Shown: positions 16,841 to 26,490 of the stretch, one piece after another
Numbering within the stretch: position 1 is the stretch's first letter
Layout: each line of letters begins with the position of its first letter
Origin: Bacteroidota bacterium
GTDB lineage: Bacteria; Bacteroidota; Bacteroidia; Flavobacteriales; Flavobacteriaceae
Assembly: GCA_023434025.1 (NCBI GenBank)
Contig: JAEYTL010000031.1
Location: forward strand, 1 to 64,000
Direction of reading: 5' to 3'
Length of the DNA stretch: 64,000 bases
Notes under the pieces: model-generated
What the model saw: the letters and a program-made list of their open reading frames with translations, nothing else
Databases searched by the model: none
Told to the model about the DNA's origin: nothing
Translations under genes and position numbers: made by a program

Positions 16841-17815
16841 ATGAGCTCAAACTCACCGATTAACTCTGATAACCAGGAAATTGATTTAACACAGATAGCC
16901 CAAAAAGTAAACGGAATCTACGAAGGTTTTTTACAAAAGCTTTTCCACTTTATATTATTTGTAAAAAAGAATTTTATTTTACTCGGGATTCTTTTTGTGG
17001 TAGGTGCCGGAATTGGATTTTATCTGGACAAAAAGGTAAAATCATACGATCACCAGATTATTGTTTCTCCTAATTTTGGAAGTACAGATTATGTTTATGC
17101 CAAGATTGATTTACTACAATCAAAAATTAATGAAGGAGATACTGTTTTTCTTAAAGAAATTGGTATTAAGCATACTGAAAAGTTTGGCAAAATTGAAATC
17201 AAACCAATTGTTGATGTATATAAATTTATAGAAAATAACAAAGAGAACTTTGATTTAATAAAATTATTGGCAGAAGATGGAAGTATAGATAAAGTGGTTG
17301 AAAACAAACTAACCAGTAAAAACTATCCGTTTCATCTGATAACCTTCAAAACCAGCAGGTTGACATCAGAAGACCAGACTGTGGAACCTATTTTGAATTT
17401 TCTTAATGAAAGCAGGCATTTCAAACAATTACAAAAAGAGTATCTTAACAATATTCAGGTTAAAATGAAAGCCAACGATTCAACGATCGCCCAGATTGAT
17501 GGTTTGATGAATCAGTTTAAAAACAGGGTACATTCTAATCATAATGATAAATTAGTGTATTTTAATGAAAATACACAACTTAATGATGTAATAAAAACAA
17601 AAGAAGAGTTAATCAGAGAACTGGCTAACTTAAGGATTGGTTTGGTTAATTTGGATAAAGTTGTAAAGGAAACCAGCGTCATTCTTAATGATAAAAACAC
17701 CAAAGGAGCCAATGGTAAAATGAAATTTGTTATTCCGGTTATTTTTATTTTTATGTTTATTGGTTTTAAAGGATTGATAAGTTTTTATAAAAAGCAATCA
17801 TTAAAAAGCAATTAA
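16841..17815 (+). CDS. Wzz-like polysaccharide chain-length protein
   Basis: A 324-residue protein with two membrane helices, one near 44-62 (FILLGILFVVGAGIGFYL) and one at about 298-314. Between them lies a large charged, coiled-coil-rich periplasmic part. This is the Wzz/PCP co-polymerase layout, without the tyrosine kinase domain found in capsule-type proteins. It would set the chain length of the glycan made by the Wzy polymerase of the same locus. It starts the cluster, with rmlA following after 2 bp. Confidence 0.75.
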   Translation: MSSNSPINSDNQEIDLTQIAQKVNGIYEGFLQKLFHFILFVKKNFILLGILFVVGAGIGFYLDKKVKSYDHQIIVSPNFGSTDYVYAKIDLLQSKINEGDTVFLKEIGIKHTEKFGKIEIKPIVDVYKFIENNKENFDLIKLLAEDGSIDKVVENKLTSKNYPFHLITFKTSRLTSEDQTVEPILNFLNESRHFKQLQKEYLNNIQVKMKANDSTIAQIDGLMNQFKNRVHSNHNDKLVYFNENTQLNDVIKTKEELIRELANLRIGLVNLDKVVKETSVILNDKNTKGANGKMKFVIPVIFIFMFIGFKGLISFYKKQSLKSN

Positions 17816-17817
17816 AA

Positions 17818-18675
17818 ATGAAAGGAATTATTTTAGCCGGCGGTTCCGGAACAAGACTTCATCCGTTAACGCTGGCCGTGAGTAAACAATTAATGCCGAT
17901 ATACGATAAACCGATGATTTATTATCCGCTATCCACCTTAATGTGGGCAGGGATAAGCGAAATCTTAATCATATCCACACCACACGATTTGCCGTTATTC
18001 CGCCAGCTTTTAGGAGACGGAAGCAGGTTAGGGTGTCGGTTTGAGTATGCGGTTCAGGAACACCCTAATGGTTTGGCCGAAGCTTTTATTATTGGCAAAG
18101 AGTTTGTTGGGAGTGACAAAGTTGCTTTAATTTTAGGCGATAATATATTCTACGGAACCGGTCTGGCTGAATTGCTTCAGGCCAATAATGATCCACTAGG
18201 CGGAATTATTTATGCCTATCATGTGCATGATCCGGAACGGTATGGTGTAGTTGATTTTGATACCAATGGCAACGTACTTTCCATCGAAGAAAAACCAATA
18301 CATCCTAAATCAAATTATGCAGTACCCGGAATTTATTTTTACGATAACGATGTGTTAGAAATTGCTGCAAACATACAGCCAAGTCATCGGGGAGAATTAG
18401 AAATAACTGATATTAATAAAGAATACCTAAATCGGGGAAAACTGAAAGTCAGTATTTTAGACAGAGGTACGGCCTGGTTAGATACCGGCACGTTTCAATC
18501 GCTTATGCAAGCCGGTCAGTTTGTACAAGTTATCGAGGAACGCCAGGGACTAAAAATAGGAGCCATTGAAGAGGCCGCTTACAGAATGGGATTTATTGAT
18601 GCCAATGAGTTAAAAAACCTGGCTGAACCGTTATTAAAAAGTGGCTACGGAACTCATTTAATGGGATTAATCTAA
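17818..18675 (+). CDS. rmlA: Glucose-1-phosphate thymidylyltransferase RmlA
   Basis: A 285-residue nucleotidyltransferase that makes dTDP-glucose from dTTP and glucose 1-phosphate. The N-terminal signature GGSGTRLHPLTLAVSKQLMPIYDKPM is intact, as are ILGDNIFYG and the later GTAWLDTGT. Length is normal. dTDP-glucose would feed both dTDP-rhamnose (RmlC, RmlD) and dTDP-Fuc4NAc (WecE, WecD). The next step, RmlB, has no gene in the window, which is unusual because rmlB normally sits beside rmlA. Confidence 0.96.
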   Translation: MKGIILAGGSGTRLHPLTLAVSKQLMPIYDKPMIYYPLSTLMWAGISEILIISTPHDLPLFRQLLGDGSRLGCRFEYAVQEHPNGLAEAFIIGKEFVGSDKVALILGDNIFYGTGLAELLQANNDPLGGIIYAYHVHDPERYGVVDFDTNGNVLSIEEKPIHPKSNYAVPGIYFYDNDVLEIAANIQPSHRGELEITDINKEYLNRGKLKVSILDRGTAWLDTGTFQSLMQAGQFVQVIEERQGLKIGAIEEAAYRMGFIDANELKNLAEPLLKSGYGTHLMGLI

Positions 18676-18714
18676 ATTGATACATTGACGAATTGTCAAT
18701 TAGATATATTTACT

Positions 18715-19266
18715 ATGAAATTTACAGAAACTAAACTCAACGGTTGTTTCATTATAGAGCCTAAAGTAATTCAGGACGAAAGAGGTTATTTTATGGAGAG
18801 TTTTAATGAACGAACTTTCCAGAATAATATAAAACAGGCTGTACATTTTGTGCAGGACAATCAATCGTTTTCATCTAAAGGGGTTTTAAGAGGATTGCAT
18901 TATCAGACCGGCAAATTTGCACAAGCTAAGCTGGTTCGTGTTATTCAGGGAGAAGTGTTGGATGTGGCGGTTGACATCCGGCCGGAGTCAGAAACTTTCG
19001 GACAATACGAAACGGTGGTTTTATCTGCAGAAAATCAAAAACAATTTTTTATTCCCAGAGGTTTTGCACATGGGTTTCTGGTGTTGAGTGAAACAGCAAC
19101 ATTCTTTTATAAATGTGATAATTTTTACAATAAAGAATCAGAGGGAGGTATTCTTTTTAACGATGTTTCAATTGGAATCGATTGGAATTTTGACTCTGAA
19201 AAATTAATTATTTCCGAAAAAGACAAGTTTTTACCCACGTTAGAAAACGCAAAAAAAGTATGGTAG
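18715..19266 (+). CDS. rmlC: dTDP-4-dehydrorhamnose 3,5-epimerase RmlC
   Basis: A 183-residue cupin-fold epimerase. The N-terminal KFTETKLNGCFIIEPKV and the active-site motif RGLHYQ are present, followed by FFIPRGFAHGFLVLSE. The ATG at 18715 is chosen: the longer frame to a TTG at 18685 adds residues with no counterpart in the family. Its end overlaps the start of rmlD by 7 bases, so the two are translationally coupled. Confidence 0.95.
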   Translation: MKFTETKLNGCFIIEPKVIQDERGYFMESFNERTFQNNIKQAVHFVQDNQSFSSKGVLRGLHYQTGKFAQAKLVRVIQGEVLDVAVDIRPESETFGQYETVVLSAENQKQFFIPRGFAHGFLVLSETATFFYKCDNFYNKESEGGILFNDVSIGIDWNFDSEKLIISEKDKFLPTLENAKKVW

Positions 19267-20114
19267 TTTTAGTCACAGGAGCCAGTGGACAAGTAGGGCA
19301 GGCTCTTCAATTCATAGCTCCAATCTATTCTGACATTCAATTTGTTTTTTGTAATTCAAAGCAGCTGGATATAACAAACTTAAACAACATTAAACAACTT
19401 TTCGAACAATTTAAACCGGATTTTTGCATCAATACGGCAGCCTATACTGCTGTTGACAAAGCAGAAAGTGAACCGGAGAAAGCACATTTAATTAATGTTG
19501 AGGGAGCAAAAAACGTAGCGGAGATTTGCAAGGAATTCAACACGGTTTTACTTCATGTTTCTACTGATTTTGTGTTTGACGGCACAAAAACTGTTCCTTA
19601 CACCGAAGAGGATGTTCCAAACCCGACCAGTGTTTACGGCCAAACCAAATTAGACGGAGAAAAATCTATTCAGGAAACCTGGCATAAATACTTCATCATA
19701 CGAACTTCTTGGGTTTATTCACAGTTTGGCAATAATTTTATGAAAACGATGCTCCGTTTGGCCTCTGAACGTGATAAACTATCGGTGGTAAACGATCAAA
19801 TAGGAACCCCAACAAACGCTGTCGATTTAGCAGAAATTTTGGTGAAGATTATCTTAACCAACAACCAACAACTGACAACCGACAACTTTGGCATCTACAA
19901 CTTCTCCAACGAAGGCCAATGCAGCTGGTATGATTTTGCTGAAAAAATCTTTGAATATAATAACATCAATATTCAGTTGGAGCCGATTCCAACAACAAGT
20001 TACCCTACACCGGCTAAGCGTCCGGCTTATAGTGTTTTGAACAAGCGTAAGCTTAAAAACACATTTGGCTTTGAAATAAGAAATTGGGAGCCAGCTTTAA
20101 GGAGTATAATATAA
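19260..20114 (+). CDS. rmlD: dTDP-4-dehydrorhamnose reductase RmlD
   Basis: A 284-residue short-chain dehydrogenase that makes dTDP-L-rhamnose in the last step of the pathway. It has the NAD(P)-binding TGASGQVGQAL at the N-terminus, STDFVFDG and the catalytic YGQTK pair. It is the last gene of the wzz-rmlACD run and is followed by a strong terminator. Confidence 0.95.
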   Translation: MVVLVTGASGQVGQALQFIAPIYSDIQFVFCNSKQLDITNLNNIKQLFEQFKPDFCINTAAYTAVDKAESEPEKAHLINVEGAKNVAEICKEFNTVLLHVSTDFVFDGTKTVPYTEEDVPNPTSVYGQTKLDGEKSIQETWHKYFIIRTSWVYSQFGNNFMKTMLRLASERDKLSVVNDQIGTPTNAVDLAEILVKIILTNNQQLTTDNFGIYNFSNEGQCSWYDFAEKIFEYNNINIQLEPIPTTSYPTPAKRPAYSVLNKRKLKNTFGFEIRNWEPALRSII

Positions 20115-20119
20115 AGCAA

Positions 20120-20154
20120 AAAGCCCAAAGAATCTACTGTTCATTGGGCTTTTC
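20120..20154. terminator. Terminator after rmlD
   Basis: AAAAGCCCAA (20120-20129) pairs with TTGGGCTTTT (20145-20154). The A-run and T-run make it usable from both sides, that is for rmlD and for the convergent CotH-like gene. Confidence 0.85.
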
Positions 20155-20172
20155 GGCAGGTTAATTTTTTGT

Positions 20173-23100
20173 TTATTTCTTTACAATCTTTTTAATTTCT
20201 TTTTTTCCATCTGCTTCAAGTTGAAGAATATAAAGACCGTTCTGAAGATCGGATACATTTATTTTTAATCCATATACTGAACCGCTTTGAACTAATTTTC
20301 CATCAATAGAAAACAGTTTATAGTCAACCTGATCATATCTGTGAACAATGTATAAGTCATTTGAAACCGGATTGGGATAGATGTTAAATTGTAGAGCGTA
20401 CTCATAATCGCTTGTATCAAACGTTTCTGTCATTCCTTTTACACTAAAGTTATTGAACGTTACTCTATCGCCGTTATCCTGTGTCATATTTTCGCCATCA
20501 AACCGCAAGCGTATTTTAAAGTTAGGATTACTATTTACAGCTTCAAGGGAAGAGAAATCAACTTCATACAATTGGTATTCGTCAGACAGATCAAAAGAAG
20601 TGGTTATCAACCCTTCGGTAGTCCAAATAATGCTTTCTGACACCGAATAATCAATCAGAATTACATCAGCCGCATTTTCATCTTTAGCCGCAAAACCAAA
20701 CACAATATCTTTATAACCGGATGTTGAAAATTCAAAAATCAGTTGGTTTTCCAAACCGTTTTGCTGAAAAGGCTGTTTAATTTGTAACCCACGCATGTTA
20801 GCTGATTCAAAAGGAATAGCCTCGTTTGCTTCCGGAATATAATTTAAGTCAGTTGGACTGTTTCTGCGTTCCATCGAAGCTTTTCGCCAATTGGGATGAG
20901 TACTGTTAAACGGATAGCCTTCTAAACAGGATTCGAAGCGGAGCAAACCTTCGGCAGGAATTTCAAAGGAGGAATTAATTTCAGTTAAAGCTGTATCATT
21001 AGGAATGGAACTATCCACTAACCAGAAATATATTGGGGCTTCTTCCACTTCTTCAGATGGAATAAAATGAGCTGTTAGCTGAAAATTGGTCTCTGGCACA
21101 AGGGTAATTTCGTCTTCTGAACTGTTAGAAGCACCTGTCCAATGACTAAAAACAAACCCGGGCTTGGGAATAGCTTTAAGTGTAATCGGAATACTTTTAA
21201 AATAAATGCCTGTCCAGGGATATGGATTTTCCGGGACCCCGGGAGTTGTTGAAAGAATTTCAATGGTGTTGATTTTAATATAACCATGTTCAGGACTGCT
21301 AACATACAAGTAAGTATTTATATTTTCTGAAATATTAAATTTCTCCCGAATGTGGTTGCGTTGATAGGCAGGACGCTGGAGAGCGAATGTTTTCATGACT
21401 TCAACGTTTGTATTCCATTGTTCCTGAGAACCGATATGCTTCCATCTTTCAATGTGTTCATTGATTTCCGGTGCCAAATTATTTTGCATTTGATCAATTA
21501 TACCCAATAATCTATCCGGCTTAAAAGTCGTATTCATTAAGTCAGCAAATCGGTTTATGAACTGATTTTTAAAATTCTGATTTTCCAATAAATTTCTCAA
21601 TAAAAAAGTGGACCACTCCGGATTTGGCCATTCCTGTCCATTTTCTTGAGTCGCAAAATCTAATGTATTGTGAGTGAAAGATATATCTCCTCCTTCACCA
21701 CCAAAACCAAAATCGGTATCTTTTAACACCCAACGCCATCTTCCGTCTTGACCATAAGGTGCTGATGGCTCATAGGAGTCTGTTTTTTTTCTGAAAAACT
21801 CAATGTTATTTCCCGGCCAATCAGTATTTCTTATGTAAATTTCAGACGCATAATAATCAATAAAATTTTCAGCATCCAGTTGAGTTGTTATATATTCATA
21901 ATTTTCATTTTGTGACAAACTATTATTTGCAATAAAATTAAGCATGGATATATAATGATTGTTATCACCTTCCTTAATCAGATAACCGTTAGATTCCAGA
22001 AAATCTAATTCAGTTTCGTGAATTCCATAAACGCGGTCAAAATAATGTTTATCAAATCGTTCTCTTAAGTTTAATAAACCCCAGTATTCGCTGTTTAAAA
22101 AAACAACTGTTGGCTGATAGGCTTGCGTGTCAAAATTTAAATGGTTCACAGCACTTTGAATAAATGCATCTCTAAAGCAAGTTAAGTATGCATCGTTACC
22201 TGAGTTTCTTAAAATTAATCTTTTGAAGCGGGTGTCTGATAAATTACCAAAAAACGGATAGTCAAATGTACTCTTTCCATATTCGGCACGAGCATACAGT
22301 CGAAGTGATTTGTTGGGAAGTCCACGAGATGTTCCCCCATTTATTCGTATTCCTAAATCTTGATTGATTACTTGATTTCCATCAATAAAGTAACTGAAAT
22401 TTCCTTTCTTTTCGGTATCATCACCGCTGCGTTTATAATTAGCATTTGAATTAAAATCACCAATTACATCTGGATTCTCTAAACGCCAATCATCAAAATC
22501 TTTCCCGGCAACATAAATCCCATTTTCATAATCAAAAAAGGTATCTTCATCTAAACAGATGGAAACTACAGGCAGGGAGTAGCGATTTGACTCATCGGGA
22601 GAAATAAAATAAGTTGAAGTAACCGTTTCACTTGAAATAGTTCCCTCTTTTACAGCTTTTGCTCTAATTACGGTTCCTTTAAAAATAGGAGAAGTAGGAA
22701 TATAATAAGGAGAGTAGTTTACTGTGGATGAAATAGAAGCGATTTTGTTTAACAGCTCACTTCGATCAATAATTTCAATAGGATTTGTGTACAGCAAAGT
22801 AGAAAATGATTCTTCAAGCAATTCTCCTGATTCCTGCCCTGGGAGTTCTTGATACTGGTTTTTATAGAGGTATGATTTTCCTCCCAGATTTTCTAATTTT
22901 GGTTCAGATCCGTCGAGTGAATAAAGAATCGTAACTTCTGGATCAGGATGAGAAATTGTAAGTGTAAAGCCTTCATTGTAAAAACCTGAAGTTACCGAAA
23001 ATTCCGGAGTGCTCAATTCATCAGGAGCACCTTCGTCGGGATTTAATGCTCCGGGAGTAGGCTGCTGAAAAATTAAAAAAGTTGAGGAACCGCTTGGAGC

Positions 23101-23526
23101 TCTTCCATAAGAAAAATTTTGAGGAATAACGATGGCCGGAACCTGATCTGCAATGGTTCCGTCAGGAAAAGTAAGCGTAAGGGTTTCTCCTCCGGCACTA
23201 ATAGCAAAGTTGGTGTGTAACGGAAAGCCGGGATCAGTTCTGTTTTTGTTAGAACACCAAACCAGCAAATGTTCACCGGGTTGAATAGAATAGTCAGGAA
23301 AAACCCATTTAAACAGATTGTCGTTGTCTGATAATCCGTAGCCTAAAAGATTAATGCTTTCCGTTCCGGTGTTATAAAGCTCAACCCAATCTTCATAACT
23401 TCCGTCATCATCGGTGTTAACGGTTGAGTTGGATGTAATAATTTCATTAATAACAACGGTTTGGGCATTAGAACTTAAAAAAAGAAGTAAAAAGCCCACC
23501 AGAAAAATTGTTTTTTGTGTTTTCAT
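20173..23526 (-). CDS. T9SS-exported CotH-like protein with lamin-tail domain
   Basis: A 1117-residue secreted protein. After a signal peptide (KTIFLVGFLLLFLSSNAQ) come a lamin-tail-type domain (VINEIITSNSTVN, DWVELYNTGTESINLLGYGLSD), a chitobiase C-terminal-like domain (SGFYNEGFTLTISHPD, ILYSLDGSEPK), a CotH kinase-like region (RLILRNSGNDAYLTCFRDAF, YWGLLNLRERFDKHYF, WRWVLKDTDFGFGG), a repeat-type beta domain (PGFVFSHWTGASNSSEDEI), a carbohydrate-binding-like region and a type A T9SS sorting domain (NIYPNPVSNDLYI to the C-terminus). CotH kinases phosphorylate spore coat proteins in Bacillus; here the substrate is unknown. It interrupts the polysaccharide locus on the opposite strand. The ATG at 23526 gives the better signal peptide. 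Confidence 0.88.
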   Translation of the reverse strand: MKTQKTIFLVGFLLLFLSSNAQTVVINEIITSNSTVNTDDDGSYEDWVELYNTGTESINLLGYGLSDNDNLFKWVFPDYSIQPGEHLLVWCSNKNRTDPGFPLHTNFAISAGGETLTLTFPDGTIADQVPAIVIPQNFSYGRAPSGSSTFLIFQQPTPGALNPDEGAPDELSTPEFSVTSGFYNEGFTLTISHPDPEVTILYSLDGSEPKLENLGGKSYLYKNQYQELPGQESGELLEESFSTLLYTNPIEIIDRSELLNKIASISSTVNYSPYYIPTSPIFKGTVIRAKAVKEGTISSETVTSTYFISPDESNRYSLPVVSICLDEDTFFDYENGIYVAGKDFDDWRLENPDVIGDFNSNANYKRSGDDTEKKGNFSYFIDGNQVINQDLGIRINGGTSRGLPNKSLRLYARAEYGKSTFDYPFFGNLSDTRFKRLILRNSGNDAYLTCFRDAFIQSAVNHLNFDTQAYQPTVVFLNSEYWGLLNLRERFDKHYFDRVYGIHETELDFLESNGYLIKEGDNNHYISMLNFIANNSLSQNENYEYITTQLDAENFIDYYASEIYIRNTDWPGNNIEFFRKKTDSYEPSAPYGQDGRWRWVLKDTDFGFGGEGGDISFTHNTLDFATQENGQEWPNPEWSTFLLRNLLENQNFKNQFINRFADLMNTTFKPDRLLGIIDQMQNNLAPEINEHIERWKHIGSQEQWNTNVEVMKTFALQRPAYQRNHIREKFNISENINTYLYVSSPEHGYIKINTIEILSTTPGVPENPYPWTGIYFKSIPITLKAIPKPGFVFSHWTGASNSSEDEITLVPETNFQLTAHFIPSEEVEEAPIYFWLVDSSIPNDTALTEINSSFEIPAEGLLRFESCLEGYPFNSTHPNWRKASMERRNSPTDLNYIPEANEAIPFESANMRGLQIKQPFQQNGLENQLIFEFSTSGYKDIVFGFAAKDENAADVILIDYSVSESIIWTTEGLITTSFDLSDEYQLYEVDFSSLEAVNSNPNFKIRLRFDGENMTQDNGDRVTFNNFSVKGMTETFDTSDYEYALQFNIYPNPVSNDLYIVHRYDQVDYKLFSIDGKLVQSGSVYGLKINVSDLQNGLYILQLEADGKKEIKKIVKK

Positions 23527-23739
23527 TCGTAGGGTATTCATTGGTAGGAATTTTGCAAAAGTAGATAAATTTTTTTAAAAGGATTTTTTACTACATTTAT
23601 ATACTTATCTTTTAAGGTTTGTTGTATAAAAGGAAAATATAAAATACATTTGGAACTGAATAGCCTAGATTAGGAAGTCTCTTCATGTTTATTATAAAAG
23701 GGCTTAAAGAATTTGCTTATCTTAAAATACAGAATAAAA

Positions 23740-24678
23740 TTGAAATTATCAATTGTTTCCCCCATTTATAGGGCAGAAAAAGATTTAGAAGAGCTTGTTA
23801 CAAGAATTAAAAAGTCTATTCCATCTGATGTTTTATCTCTTGAAATAATTCTTGTTGATGATTTCAGCCCTGATAAATCTTGGAGTGAGATTGAACGTCT
23901 TTCTGCTATTCATTCCGAAGTGTTTGGAATTAAACTGAGTAGAAATTTTGGTCAACATTACGCCATCACAGCAGGATTAGATAATGTTTCTGGAGATTAC
24001 ATTGTTGTAATGGATTGTGATTTACAGGACAGACCCGAAGAAATACCGAAACTATTTGCCAAAACTCAAGAGGGTTTTGACATTGTTCTAGCCAGAAGAT
24101 TTAATAGGCAAGACTCCTTTTTTAAAAAGTTATTTTCAAAATTATTTTACAAAACACTTGGTTATTTAACTGGTTCTAAACAAGACGAAACAGTTGCTAA
24201 TTTTGGTGTTTACAAGAAAAATGTAATCAAAGAAGTGTGTAATCTTAGAGAAAGTATTCGCTATTTTCCAACAATGGTCAAGTGGGTTGGGTTTAAAACG
24301 GCTTATGTTGATGTGCAACACGCATCTAGACAGCAAGGAGAATCAAGTTACAATTTAAAGAAAATGCTCAATTTGGCCTTGGACATTATTTTAGCATTTA
24401 GCGATAAACCGCTCAGACTCATCATAAAACTTGGAATGTCTATCGCTTTTATTTCTTTTCTAATGGCAGCTTACGCCATTTACAGTAAATTTTCGGGCGA
24501 TGTTTCTGTGTCAGGATATGCTAGTTTAATAACAAGTATTTGGTTTTTGAGCGGATGTATTTTAATAACTTTAGGCGTTATTGGTTTGTATGTTGGAAAA
24601 ACATTTGAAGGGGTAAAAAACCGACCCATCTATATCATTGAAAAAAAGGTGAATGCTCAAAAAAATGATAAAAGCTAA
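23740..24678 (+). CDS. Family 2 glycosyltransferase, DPM1/GtrB-like
   Basis: A 312-residue enzyme. The N-terminal catalytic domain has KLSIVSPIYRAEKDLEELV, LVDDFSPDKSW and the VMDCDLQDRPEEIP metal-binding region. The C-terminus has two membrane helices (about 225-300), as in GtrB/DPM1 enzymes that load a sugar on undecaprenyl phosphate. No ATG exists near the start. The TTG at 23740 is chosen because family members begin at this strand; a TTG at 23713 would add nine residues. It may supply the lipid-linked donor to the GT39 protein downstream. It opens the AT-rich block. Confidence 0.85.
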   Translation: MKLSIVSPIYRAEKDLEELVTRIKKSIPSDVLSLEIILVDDFSPDKSWSEIERLSAIHSEVFGIKLSRNFGQHYAITAGLDNVSGDYIVVMDCDLQDRPEEIPKLFAKTQEGFDIVLARRFNRQDSFFKKLFSKLFYKTLGYLTGSKQDETVANFGVYKKNVIKEVCNLRESIRYFPTMVKWVGFKTAYVDVQHASRQQGESSYNLKKMLNLALDIILAFSDKPLRLIIKLGMSIAFISFLMAAYAIYSKFSGDVSVSGYASLITSIWFLSGCILITLGVIGLYVGKTFEGVKNRPIYIIEKKVNAQKNDKS

Positions 24679-25345
24679 AAGACTAGATTGGGATTCAGAT
24701 TTTTTTAATTTAGAAGTTGGAGAATTGATTATCGATACTTCAGATGATTTTGAACTTGGTAATTTTGATTTATTGTATGTAAAATCAAATGAAAAAGAGT
24801 CAATTGAATTAAATGGTTTTGAAAAAACACATTGTGAAACTAAAGTTGTTTATTATAAAAAGTTATTGGATTTTCAACCCATGAATAATCAAGTAGTAGA
24901 ACTTTCTGAAACAAATTATTCTATAAATGAACTTAATCAATTGGCTTTTGAAAGCGGAAATCATAGTCGATTTAAACTGGATAATAGAATTGATAATAGA
25001 AAATTTGAAGAATTATACGAATTATGGGTAAAAAATTCGATAAATAAATCATTTGCTGATGAAGTTTTTATCTATTTACACGAAACAGTCATAGCAGGGT
25101 TTGTGACTTTTAAAGTAGTTGGTGATTATGCTGCAATTGGACTAATTGCCGTTTTTAAAACATTTCAAGGAAAAGGAATTGGAAAAGAACTACTTTTTAA
25201 AGTTGAAAATGAATTACTAAAAAAAGGGATAAACGAATTGAGAATTCCCACTCAAGAAGAAAATCATCAGGCTTGTGGATTTTATGAAAAGCTTGGATAT
25301 AAAAAATTTGAAACTATTAACATAAGCCATTACTGGAGAAAATGA
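24653..25345 (+). CDS. wecD: dTDP-fucosamine acetyltransferase, WecD-like (GNAT)
   Basis: A 230-residue GNAT-fold protein. RLDWDSDFFNLEVGEL near the start is the N-terminal pattern of WecD/RffC. The acetyl-CoA site is in AAIGLIAVFKTFQGKGIGKELL, and the C-terminus ends GFYEKLGYKKFETINISHYW. It would acetylate the 4-amino group of dTDP-Fuc4N to give dTDP-Fuc4NAc. It overlaps the GT2 gene by 26 bases; a second ATG at 24665 would shorten the overlap. Its stop overlaps the start of wecE by 4 bases, which supports the pathway assignment. Confidence 0.78.
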   Translation: MLKKMIKAKRLDWDSDFFNLEVGELIIDTSDDFELGNFDLLYVKSNEKESIELNGFEKTHCETKVVYYKKLLDFQPMNNQVVELSETNYSINELNQLAFESGNHSRFKLDNRIDNRKFEELYELWVKNSINKSFADEVFIYLHETVIAGFVTFKVVGDYAAIGLIAVFKTFQGKGIGKELLFKVENELLKKGINELRIPTQEENHQACGFYEKLGYKKFETINISHYWRK

Positions 25346-26478
25346 TTCCATTTAACAAACCTTACTTAACGGGTAACGAGACTAAATACATCGAGGAAGC
25401 TGTAAAATCAGGTAAAATTTCGGGTAACGGAATTTTTACAAAAAAGTGCCAGCATTTTTTTGAATCAAACTATGGAATAAAAAAAGCGTTGCTCACAACC
25501 TCCTGCACCGATGCTCTTGAAATGGCAGCCATTTTAATCAACATCGAAGAAGGCGATGAGGTGATTATGCCATCCTATACGTTTGTTTCCACAGCTAACG
25601 CCTTTGTTTTAAGAGGGGCAAAAATAGTTTTTGCAGACAGTCAAAAAGACCATCCAAATTTAGATGAAACCAAACTTGAAGCATTGATTACATCCAAAAC
25701 AAAAGCTATTGTTCCTGTTCATTATGCTGGAGTTGCTTGTGAAATGGACACCATTATGGCATTGGCTAAAAAATACAATCTTTTTGTGATTGAAGATGCT
25801 GCTCAAGCAGTTGATAGTTTTTACACCGGAAAAGACGGCATTAAAAAAGCTCTAGGTTCGATTGGACATTTGGCTGCATTTTCATTTCATGAAACCAAAA
25901 ATATTATATCGGGCGAAGGCGGATTACTAGCCATTAACGATGAACAATTTGTAGAACGGGGAGAAATTATTTGGGAAAAAGGAACCAACCGTTCTGCTTT
26001 TTTTAGAGGTGAAGTAGATAAATACGGCTGGGTAGATATAGGAAGTTCATTTTTACCATCTGAAATCATTGCTGCTTTTCTTTGGGCACAACTTGAAAAT
26101 TTGGAAAAAATTCAATCTGCCAGAAAATCACATTGGGAAAATTATTATTCAAAATTAAAAGATTGGGCAGTAGAAAATCAAATAGAATTACCAAAAATTC
26201 CAAGTTATGCAACCAATAATGCTCACATGTTTTATTTGGTTTGCAAAAATTTAGAACAAAGAACTACTTTGTTGAATTATCTTAAAAAGAATGAAATTTT
26301 GGCTGTTTTTCATTATATTAGTTTACATAAAAGTCCTTTTTATCAAACACTTTATAAAGGATGCGAATTACTAGAAACGGATAGATTTACAGATTCATTA
26401 GTGAGATTGCCACTTTTTTATGAATTATCTGAAGAAAATCTGCAGCAAAAAATAATCGATGTTATCAATGAATACTAA
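25342..26478 (+). CDS. wecE: dTDP-4-amino-4,6-dideoxygalactose transaminase WecE
   Basis: A 378-residue PLP-dependent sugar aminotransferase of the DegT/DnrJ family. The start MIPFNKPYLTGNETKYI, the GDEVIMPSYTFVSTANAFV block, IEDAAQAVDSFY and the PLP lysine K186 in SFHETKN match WecE/RffA of enterobacterial common antigen synthesis closely. It converts dTDP-4-keto-6-deoxyglucose to dTDP-Fuc4N. It is coupled to wecD by a 4-base overlap. The keto-sugar substrate requires RmlB, whose gene is not in the window. Confidence 0.92.
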   Translation: MIPFNKPYLTGNETKYIEEAVKSGKISGNGIFTKKCQHFFESNYGIKKALLTTSCTDALEMAAILINIEEGDEVIMPSYTFVSTANAFVLRGAKIVFADSQKDHPNLDETKLEALITSKTKAIVPVHYAGVACEMDTIMALAKKYNLFVIEDAAQAVDSFYTGKDGIKKALGSIGHLAAFSFHETKNIISGEGGLLAINDEQFVERGEIIWEKGTNRSAFFRGEVDKYGWVDIGSSFLPSEIIAAFLWAQLENLEKIQSARKSHWENYYSKLKDWAVENQIELPKIPSYATNNAHMFYLVCKNLEQRTTLLNYLKKNEILAVFHYISLHKSPFYQTLYKGCELLETDRFTDSLVRLPLFYELSEENLQQKIIDVINEY

Positions 26479-26490
26479 AAAAATTTTTCT

